Below, piece after piece: positions 54,297 to 64,000 of a stretch of 64,000 nucleotides of DNA. Each line of letters opens with the position of its first letter. The first letter of the stretch is position 1. This DNA comes from Alnus glutinosa (taxonomy: Eukaryota > Streptophyta > Magnoliopsida > Fagales > Betulaceae), in the NCBI RefSeq assembly GCF_958979055.1, contig NC_084899.1, forward strand, positions 24,929,501 through 24,993,500. The letters are read 5' to 3'. The translations under genes were made by a program, and so were the position numbers. Under the pieces are notes generated by a model. That model did no database searches, was not told where the DNA came from, and worked only from the letters and a program-made list of their open reading frames with translations.

Positions 54297-57200
54297 TCAA
54301 TAACCGTAGTTATTGCCATAGACCAAACCATAGTCGGGGGCAGGATGGTGGCCTGCGTGTCCCGCTGTGGACTGCGGAGATGTATATGCAGGACCATGCG
54401 CTGGATAATCATTATAGCCCTGGCTGATTGATCCTCCTGTTGGGTTCTGTGTTGAGCTTGCAGCTTCAGCAATGAAATTCTGCATCATGCAAAGAGGTTA
54501 GCAGTTACTCAGATAAAGAAAAGGTACTGCAGTGGTGAAGGGAAAAAGACAACTGAGTAATGCAATCTTAGTATTGCATGGTGGTAACTTATAAAGTATA
54601 TACAATAAAACAAATAACACTGCAAAGTTTTGGTAATTGTCATTATATATTATATAGATTTCATACACAGTTATGTTTCAATATTTTCATATACACGACT
54701 GTATTCGGTGTTCATCAAAATAAATATTAGAACAATACATGAAAACACCAGAAAGCTTTCACCGTAATAAACAAAACTTCAACAAATGACTACTACACAA
54801 TTCCTAGAAAACAATATCCATTCATACCCTACCCCTGAAAGTCCAAATTACCTATTACCTAAGATTTCAGCAAAACAACTAAAACATAGATTGAAATATA
54901 GAGCACCGATACCATTCAGCTTTCATGCCATTATCCAATCCAATGCCAGGTATAATTTGACACAAAATGCATATCAGAACATAGGCAATAAAATAAAAAT
55001 AAGATTAGAACAAGCAAGGACAAAACAATAACGAATACAGAACACAAATACAGGTTAGCTTTCATTCCATTACCTAATCCAGGGTATGAACTTTAAGAAA
55101 GCACAACAATCAAAATGTCTAGTCCGTATTGGTATCAGATCTATTCCCATGTTCCGATCTTCCAAACGGCAAGTATAAGTTCAAAAATACAGACAAATGC
55201 AGATAAGAACATAAGCATAATAAAATAGAATCAAGACTGCAAAACAAGCAAATAAAATGATACCAATTAGACTGGAAGTCACAATAGAATACCTGTATTA
55301 ACTGCTGAGCTGTTTGTATTTGAGAAGAAGATCCATTTATTTCAACAGTCATCTCCCCGGGCACACCCCTTGTTTCCTGTATTGCGATACTTGCCCCACT
55401 TGCACGACGTATGTAACTTATATTTGCACCGGATGTCCCAATAACAGCATCTGCATATAATAGAGGAATTTGCATGTGGTTTGTAACCTACACAGCAAAA
55501 GGTAAACAGCATAAACATCAGAAATATTCATGAGACAGAATAAGTATAACCTTCACCAAGGTCTCACATTCTCTTTTCCTTTTCATTATCCTCCCCCTCT
55601 TAATATGCAAGTGAAAAAAAGAAAAATAGCAACTTGTACAATTTACTGTCATGCAATTCCCTAATTTTGAATGTTTTCCCGAACTGCTTTTTTTACACTA
55701 AACTCCCAGCCATTTTCATGTAACATCATAACACAGTTCATTTTCACAGCAGAGAAACCGATAAAGCAGTTTTCCTCGGTGAAAACACTGGCACAATGAA
55801 CCTTTAAAAAATTACAACCTTCTAACAGATTCTGTTTACAGTGGAAAAGCACGCAAAAATTATACTCTTCAAGCAAAACATTTACAGCTCATAAATACTA
55901 CCAAAGCGTATATTTTTCAACCAAAACTTAGACTCAAAGTGAGAGATATCCAGAAATCTGCCATTACTTATCATTTGCCCTATTATCAAACATTTTACAA
56001 TTTTAATTAGAGGGTAACACTCTCAATGTAATAAAGTTAAATCCAGGACTTAATTGATTGAAGTCCTACAGATAGAATAGGCATAGTTTCCACAACTTTA
56101 GTGTAACACCAATTGGCGATTTTCCCATGTCCTATTCTTCCTTAAAGTAGTCAAGATCAAAGCAAGGATAAAGCACCTTCGTGACCACTGGCTGTTGTGG
56201 CTGCGCACTAGATGAACGAAGCCCCACAGAAGAGTCCCTTCCATACATAGGAGGACCCTGCATATGCTGATTGTTCATAGGTGGCATCTCAGCAGGAGGG
56301 TAATAATTGTCATATTGACGTGAAGGCTGCATGTATTGAGGATTAGGTGCAAAACCAGGTCCAGCACCAGCATTAATTGGAAAACCTTGAGGAGGAGGAG
56401 GGCCCCAGGATTGGTGTGAGGGCATGTTCTGATTTGGTCGAACATTTGGCATTTGCATCTGACCAATAAAAACAATTATATGCACCAATTCACACCAATT
56501 ATATTTATCTGATATGAAAACAAGACAAGTAATGAAGCTTCTCATCGAAACAAATGTGAAATCCTAGCCTCAGTATGAATCTAAACCAATTGAAAAACAG
56601 TTCAAACAGGACAGTGAACTAAGGTTCAAATTTCCCTACTTTATTTGGTTTTAAAATTTAAGAAATCAGAGCAGAGGTGTTGAGCATAGTATTTTCCAGT
56701 CAAGCTGACCCCAGGGAACTACACTCTTTTAGTACTACGCGTACCATCTATTCCCATCTAATCCAAACCAATGCCAAGGCAATAAGTAATTTTGAAATAT
56801 GAAATCTTGTGCATCCCAGGCAGGGCACTGCGGTGGTTTCTGCCTTTTAGCAGATTGTACTGCACCTTTTATGGATTTATGAAGTAAAAAATGTATTGAT
56901 ACCTCACAAAAGTTTACTATCCATATTTAGAGACGCATACCCTTACCCTAACATTTGACATTTTTATCATCCTGATAAAATCCTAATCACTTATTAATTG
57001 CTCATTTTGTCCCAATTTATCTTAAATATCAATGCGCTATTCACTACGCAAAATTCCGCCAACATTCATATACAATGAAAGTCGATTAGCCCTTATATTG
57101 AGTCACCAACGTTAACTGCAGAGCCAACTTGCAAATGTATGTGGACATCTAATTTAGCAGTGCACTTCAATGATGATTAAGCTGGTTGTGTTGTGACCAA

Positions 57201-60200
57201 CCATCAAAACAGCTGGATGACTGAAACAGATCTGATGAGTCTGCCCAAAACCAACCAAACTTACAAACCTTACAACTGGAAAATGTAGGTTGGCCTTAAA
57301 AAAAGAGTCAAAATCTACTTTTCAACTTTTTAAGTAGCAAAAACATCTGCTTAATGCACATTTACATCAATTCTTACTTGGGTCCAGATGATTACCAATT
57401 CCAAACATAAAAACAAGCAAACTTACTTGCGTTTCAAATACTCCAACAACACTGCGGTCAACCAAGAATTTCCGGAGATGATTCAAAATGAGTTCAACTG
57501 CTTTGTGCAAACCAGCAGGTTCCCCTTGTATCTCAACAACACTATCATCTTGCAAAGCAAAAGTCGGCAGGTGTTCTGCAGTATACTACAATATTCAGAA
57601 CATTGAAGCAGCCTTTCTGTGATCCATTTCACAGTCAAAAGCAATCAATATTTTGATGGATTAAACAGAGGGCCTAATATTTTTGGCTACAAAGAAAAAC
57701 CAAGAAATGCAGTGCTCAGCTCGAGAAATGTAATTATATCGTCTGACGTGTGGTAGGCATGGCAGTAGTGAAGAGGAAAATCGCAAAAGTGCAAGCTTAA
57801 AAAGGAAATCAAACCAATCGTAAAGGGTTGCAATCCTTGAAAAAAAGTAACAAGTTGTATACAGGTGAAAGTAAAACGTAAGGGCATAGAATCTAAAATC
57901 TTCAAAGAAGAAAATGTATGCAACACTCTTCTACGGAAAAGTAATGTTTTGCAAGAATACCTGAACCAAGAACCCGAATAGTACAATTAGAAGCATCTTG
58001 AATAGACTTTATAGTGGAACCCTGCTTCCCAATTAGGCTTCCTGCCTGGGTATCTGCCACTAGAATTCTTGTGATAACCGTGCCCACTGAACCAGATGTA
58101 GCATGAGCAGAGTCAGAGTCTACATCAACAAGACGTTTATGAACTTTTAGTAAAGCATCCATGGCAGGAGAAATATGAAGATCCGGCTCTTCTTTAGCAG
58201 AAACCATCACCTTACAAAAGTCAAGAGAAACACAAACAGTGAGCTTTGAAAGATTACCAATCCATGATTCTTATCATAAAACAGATAAGTGGTGGCTCAT
58301 AAAATTCATGCAAGACAGAAAAAACCCCAGGACTTTATTTAACCGGTTAGGGACCTTTAAACCCATTCCAACACAAGTTGCTTTGTATAATAACCCCTTT
58401 ATCATCAATATTATAGCGCTTGAAAAGAAGTGCTAAATCCCATTCCTGATCCATCTAATCCTCGATAAAGTATGTACCAGTCTAAAATGTCTCAATATTT
58501 ATATGAACAAATTGCCATAATGCCAAAAATTCAAAACTGTAACTAAGAAAACACTTCTAAGGGTCTTGAAGATCACATAGATTAAAAAAAAAAATGTAAG
58601 GTAGTCCAATGGGAAAAAACGAAAAATAAAGAGAAAAAGAGGAGAATCCATAAGACAACAATCACAAAAAATCACACAAACACTCGTGTTCCAACCAAAT
58701 GGCTTCATTTCCTAGTAAGTAACCAGCTCCGTCATCAATTTCAAGGTATTTGATGTGATCGTGGTGAGAAACCAAGCCCCAAAAACCTTGATGTATATTA
58801 TGACACGATAAGAATATAATTTTGAGTATAAGCATTTTAAGATTTCACAAGTCTCTGTACGCATTTTATACTTGTTATATTTCAAATGAAAGTCTTAATA
58901 ACACTTGGAAGTTAATTATTTACGACGCCACTCCTGTAGAAAATTGATCAAGAGATATTACACATTCTAGATTTTAATCAAGGTTTTAATAAGCTATATT
59001 ACAAAGCTTCTGCGTGGTTTGTGCTTATTAAATAATATTTTGAACAAATTTGAGAAGCTTTTTAGTAATACTGCATCATACTGATGAGAATTTAAGAGTT
59101 CCTAGCACAGAGTTTTTTGATAAGTAGAGTTCCTAGTATAGAGTTTAACAATGTCTGGCAGGACACCAGTTGACCAAGTTCTGTAGTTACCAGATACAGT
59201 GAAAGCTTCTTGATACCAAACTCTGCACAACGTAATCCTGATTGTTGTTAAGTCAAAAAGAACTTTTCAGCACTTGTAATGCTCAGAACAGATTGCTGCA
59301 ACGTTGATCTTTGGTTCTTCTAGTTTGAAGCCACTTTGGTCATTGATATGTTCCCTTAGATTCGCGAGGAACCTGCACACATTCATTTTGGTTATTGGGA
59401 CAAAGACACTTTTTTCTTTGGTTTCATATTTAGCCTTCTTTATAATTTTCACCGTCTAACTTACTTCGTCTTCTTATCTTTGACTGTTTAAAAACTATTT
59501 TAGTAACCCAATCTGCCACTTTCTTAGCAGCCATTTTAAGTATTTGAGTTAACATGTTTTACATAAAGGACACTTAATCTGTTGTTAATTATTGAATTAG
59601 ACTACCAACACAGTTAGACCGCTTTTTAACCTTAGGCAATTCCTAAAGCACTAATAGATTCCTGCCAGTAGAGGATTTACACGTCTATCTTCTGAGGGGC
59701 AACAGAGAAGGAATACACACACACACACAAACACACATGGAAACTAGATTTTAAAGAAATGGCGATTTAAAATTCAATAGCAGTGTATATTCCAAAATAT
59801 CTGATAGCAATTGCATGAGCAAAAAGAAGTTTCACGCATCTACCTCATGCAATTCCAACAATAGGGGGAAAACATAAGAAATTATAACAATTTAATATGG
59901 ATTGCAAGAGAACAAGCAATATCAAACCGACAACAAATCTATAGCACATTACTGCACACATTTGGAAAATTCTACAGGGCTATGATAAGACTAGCCATGC
60001 TCTCTGGCACAAAACACTGGGTTGTTAAGAAAAAACATGTTAATAGAATGACCTTAGGCAAAATGAAAATGTTAAGGTGGATAAGTGGGAATAATATGAA
60101 ATATAATGTAAGAAATAAAGTCATCTGTTCACAGATAGGGGTGGCTCCTATTGGGTGAAAGAGAGGGACAACTGTTTAAAGATGGTTTTGTTATGTGCAA

Positions 60201-60976
60201 TGGAGACCCAATCAATGCACCAGTCAGAAACAGTTAATTTAATTCAAGTTTATAAAGTGGAAAAAGGTAGTGGAATGCATAAAATAACATGGATAGAAAA
60301 AGTGGCGAATGATATGTTCACTAGGGAGGTAACAGAGTGCATGATTCTAAACTGGACAAAATGACCGAAAAGAGCACATGTAGCCAACTCTGACTGGTTG
60401 AGAGAATCCATAGCCGACCCAAATTGGTCAGAATTAAGGCTTATTTGAGTTGAGCTCAGTACTTTACACATCTATACTACTATAAACATGAGAATAAGAA
60501 TACTTTAGATAACATCAATAGCTCATTTCACATATCAAAACCAAGTTAAATATTTAGGGGAACCATCCGATAGTCAAATACTTTGTAATAACATCAGTTG
60601 ATTGATAATTTAGATAAGCACCAAGGCAGACAAAGAAACATATACAATATGCATACATAGGAATAAACCCCAATAAAAATAAAAATATAGAAAAGCAACT
60701 CACTGCTCTTTCTGAGGTCCCAGGAGGACCATCAAGAATTTTAATCCGAGCCTTCGTCTCCTCAGTGATTTTCTTAATGAATTCTCCCTTTCGACCAATA
60801 ATACCACCGACCTTTAGTATAGGAACCAACATCCTGAATACATTCTCTCCAGGCCATCCAGGCCACTTCTTTCCTTCAACTCCTTTAGAATCATTCTCAG
60901 ATCCTTCTTTCTGTGGAGGATCAGAGTTCTCAGGCATATCACCTGCCTCATGTTCATTTAAATCTTCGCCAGCCAT
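54297..60976 (-). CDS. FLK: FLK-type three-KH-domain RNA-binding protein
   Basis: Six coding exons on the minus strand: 60976-60704, 58210-57961, 57575-57427, 56458-56177, 55487-55293 and 54479-54297. All have GT..AG borders and their phases join to 443 residues. The three KH domains carry GxxG loops GRKG (61-64), GKQG (152-155) and GTSG (335-338). A Pro/Gln/Met-rich linker (about 225-315) separates KH2 and KH3. The text [74 protein letters not shown] and the YGNNYGY end match Arabidopsis FLOWERING LOCUS K. FLK is a nuclear protein of the autonomous flowering pathway that lowers FLC output through RNA processing. PEPPER is the closest alternative. The gene appears intact. A 5' untranslated intron is likely (acceptor GCCCAG just before the ATG). 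Confidence 0.92.
59967..60430 (+). mobile_element. RTE-type LINE 3' remnant in FLK intron 1
   Basis: On the plus strand, [30 protein letters not shown] and SQIGVAPIG are followed in other frames by WRPNQCTSQ and [19 protein letters not shown]. This is the end of a plant RTE reverse transcriptase ORF (compare MLYGTECWAVKKQH, MLRWMCG, GVAPI, TWIEVVRNDM from memory). It is 5'-truncated, has stops and frameshifts, and lies antisense to FLK. Confidence 0.8.
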
Positions 60977-60991
60977 TTGAGTTTTGTCTGG

Positions 60992-61930
60992 GCAAAACCA
61001 ACCAATGGAAACTAATTAATATGTATATCAATCACTAAACACATTAAAGAACAACCCCAAAGAAAATGTCAGGCTATATACATTCCTACCTACGTTTTCA
61101 TCTAGAAGGGACCATGAGTAAGAAAGTTAATAACTCTTGAACTAAATGAAAAATTAATGCAGCAAATCCAAGTTCGTGTAACTGTAAATTATTTTCCCCC
61201 ATCTACTTATCAATTGCCCAGTACGAAACAATATTACGTGACCAACATTCTTAAAGCTAAAAATATACAATATCACGGTCTTAATATGGAATTTCATCTT
61301 CCTTCCCATATTTAATAAACGTTAGTAGAATAAATGATAAGTTAAAGTACAATGTGAGATCCATTTTCCACTTTCTTTTCAAAAAGATAACCTTGTGTCA
61401 GTTTCTTACTGATTTTTCCCATTTTCCCAAAACCAAGGAACCAAAACAACGAAACATCCAAAATTCTCAAATCCCATTTTATTCTTTTAATTTCCTCTAT
61501 TTTCTAGGTAACCAAACGAATTCTAAAAATCAAATGTCAATCATATTTAAAACCTTAAAAGTCGCTTACCTACAAAATTTAAACTACGAAAAAAAAAACC
61601 CTAGAGAAACGAAAACCCAAATTCTACAACACATAAAATTTCACGAATTTCAGTAAAAACTGCAGAGCGATTTCAGAAACGGAAGAACATACACACAGAG
61701 ATTCGCGTACATGTATACATGAAACCCTAGATATAGTGATTCAAACCTTGAGTAAATAAAAACTTGCTAAGGAAAAAGGAACAGAATCAAAAGCTTGCAG
61801 TAAATGAGTGCCATATATATACAGCGAGTTTGAATTTGCATTTACTCACAGAGAGATTGGTCTGTAAAATCTTTGGCGCAGAGTGAGAGACAGAGGGATG
61901 GAGGCTGTGCAAGGTGAGAGCGAACGTACA
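60992..61930 (-). promoter_or_regulatory. FLK 5' leader, leader intron and promoter-proximal region
   Basis: On the minus strand CTCTCT followed by GTGAGTAAAT at 61849 is a good donor. It pairs with the GCCCAG acceptor near 60992, giving a leader intron of about 850 nt. The non-coding first exon would lie around 61850-61920. I saw no clear TATA box. Confidence 0.5.
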
Positions 61931-64000
61931 TAAAGTAAGGTAGGAGAAGGCTTTATATTTTACTTTTAAGTCCTTTTACTTTTTACTATCATATATTTGG
62001 CCTTTTACTAATTTAAAATTTATTGGAAACCCGCTTTGAAATGATGTGAAGCTTTGAAATTGAAGGAATAGACTCTTTTTGCCATTGAATCGTTTGTTTT
62101 TCTTTTCTTTTTTCTTTTCTTTTTTTTTTTTTTTTTTTCTGCTTATGAAACCACTTTGCGCGGCCCTCGAAAGGATTAGGTTATTTTATGTCCCATTTTT
62201 TACCGCTTAAAAGGATCGGGTCATTTTATGTCTCATTTCTTATATATATTTTAACACTGTTTTGATTTCTGTTGGGTCTATTGTTTGGGTCCTTTTCTTT
62301 TATAGGATCATCCATTTCTCCTTCCTTTTGGATCAAGAGTGGTAAAGATCTTTTCATGTAATTTTCCTTCAATCAATTAGAGAAAGAAAAAAAAAAAAAA
62401 ATCTTTTTTTGTTTTTGTCGTTTTCTATTATTAAGTTAAAGGACATTAACAAATAATTTAAAATACATAATATTTTTCAAGAATATTAACGAGAGTAATG
62501 TTAAAAACTACTTATTTTTATCTAAATATATTAATGTGTTCGTCCTAATCAACTCTTCAATTTTTTTTTTTGTTTTAACAATAACTGATCTAATAATTGG
62601 TTGAGTTTGGCACGTTAGCATTGTGAGATAGTTGTAAAATAAAAATGTAATTTATCGCATTACTCTATTAACAAACAAGTAATGCTACATGTTATTCTTG
62701 TCTCTCTTATGTTCTTCTAGAAATGATATAACTTTCAAAATAATCATTAAATTTGTGATAAATTATTATTAAATGTTGATCTAATAGTGATTTTAAAATG
62801 CATTTTATTTTTTAAGCGACACAAAAAAATTAGAATTACTCGTTAACAAACCTAGTCAGAGCCTTAGCCTTTGATTAGTGATAAGAATGTTGGGATGAGA
62901 TGTGATTAGTGGTAGTGGTAAGAAGTTTGATTCTCATTGACTTAAAAATGGTTGGAATTACTTGATATACGGATCTTGCAAATGGGTTTTTGCATCTATA
63001 GTTTATCCAACAACAACAACCTGTGATAGGTTGGATTGTTGGAGTTTTATATTACCAGAAAACAAAAAAGAGGGGGAGAAATTGAATTTGTTGTTATTTT
63101 TGTTTTCAGTACAAATTCATGTGCAAATTTTAGTTTTGGATTTTCCATGAAACTCACACTTGGTAATAGGTATAAGCTTCAAATGCCCAAAACATTCATT
63201 GCTGCAAGAATTTTTAAAATTTAGTTGAGTTGAGTTCACTTCCAACTCTAAAAAAAAAAATTACCATTAAAAAAGTTAAACAATAAAGACAAAAAAATTA
63301 CCCACATAACTCGTATAAATTAAACATTTTTTTTTTTTTGTAAGTTTCACCATTAAAATTTCTGTCTTGTCTCAATTGTAAAAATATAATTTGGGTATTG
63401 CAATTCATTTTCATGTTCAATAATTAAAATGTATGGTTTCAATATATTTGTATAAAATAGCATGTTCATGCTAAACACGACTTGTCACCTATTTATTAAA
63501 TGTGCTATGCGAGTCAAGTCGTGTCACTTAGTTATTTAAATGAGTCGCATTAAAGTTAAGAGAATTAATACATTTAATTAAATAGGTGAAATTTAAATTA
63601 ACTTATATAATTTTATAAATATATTCACAGCACAAACCTAACATGAGAAAACAAATTGTTATCGCTGGGTGGGCGCGGGCCGGATTAGACTGGATTTGCA
63701 TGTTTCCCACAACCCGCCCTGCAGTGAACGGGTTTGAAAATCAAGATCCGCAACCCGCATAGTGAATGGTCAACCCGTTGGGTCTTGGGTAGTGCGGATC
63801 GGGACCAGTTCATGCGGGTTCAAGTTTTTTTTTTTTTTTTTTCCTAGGCCCAAGACCAGAAAAATAATTCACAATCTATTTAACCCAATTCAAAATTTGA
63901 AAATCCTAATTGAATCAACTTCACCAACAAACAATAACAAGAAAAAAGAACCAGAATTACCAACTAACTTAACTGTAAAGAACTTTTTTATTCCTTTATG
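61931..64000. other. Intergenic DNA to the window end
   Basis: AT-rich with T-runs and no recognised gene. It holds the MITE at 62678-62840. At 63460-63840 is a hAT-like degenerate repeat, with AACGGGT / CAACCCG-type words and a GC-rich patch at 63660-63730. Confidence 0.5.
62678..62840. repeat. MITE of the AGTAATGCTA family, degraded
   Basis: The left end AGTAATGCTACATG and right end AGAATTACT retain the inverted theme. The interior keeps TGATATAACTTTCAAAATAA versus inverted GATTTTAAAATGCA. It has the same layout as 53319-53474. Confidence 0.55.

Noticed and set aside
60155-60364. Small plus-strand gene in FLK intron 1
   Set aside because: The text is the C-terminal part of an RTE LINE with stops and frame changes.

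Overview
The window is nuclear DNA of a flowering plant, most likely a woody eudicot. It is AT-rich and rich in introns and transposons, and its genes are clearly eudicot in kind. Several small foldback repeats look like ones I associate with Fagales, but I cannot name the species. All reading is by eye, and no database search was run.

Region 1 (1-12.5 kb) is a nest of DNA transposons. A foldback MITE is followed by a PIF/Harbinger-like element (276-1415) carrying pieces of an ERF gene and an ARMC6-like gene. Directly abutting it is a 9.2-kb Mutator-like element (MULE, 1425-10617) with long terminal inverted repeats (TIRs) and an exact 9-bp target duplication. Its FAR1-type transposase is decayed. 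Inside it lies a broken LTR retrotransposon (1688-4508), and inside that a second PIF-like element (2146-3121) carrying an LRR-receptor fragment. A second MULE (10698-11442), a tRNA-derived SINE and a 675-bp foldback element follow.

Region 2 (12.5-21 kb) is gene-poor. It has a pseudogene fragment of the myosin-binding protein gene found 12 kb further on, itself broken by three insertions, and two solo LTRs.

Region 3 (21-30 kb) holds two minus-strand genes: an intronless CYP94A-type cytochrome P450 and a myosin-binding (DUF593) protein. The latter has a short, stop-free intron containing a CA repeat.

Region 4 (30.7-47 kb) starts with a Pack-MULE carrying a piece of the chloroplast thioredoxin CDSP32. 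Two plus-strand genes follow. One is INDH, a mitochondrial Fe-S assembly P-loop ATPase in 8 exons, with a mitochondrial 26S rRNA fragment in one intron. The other is a pfkB-family sugar kinase in 5 exons, with an L1 insertion in intron 1.

Region 5 (48-62 kb) has an intact domesticated MULE transposase of the MUSTANG type (plus) and a three-KH-domain FLK-type RNA-binding protein (minus, 6 coding exons) with an RTE LINE remnant in intron 1. The last 2 kb are intergenic.

The six host genes are unrelated single loci. What ties the window together is repeated capture or copying of host gene pieces by DNA transposons, next to a domesticated relative of those same transposons.
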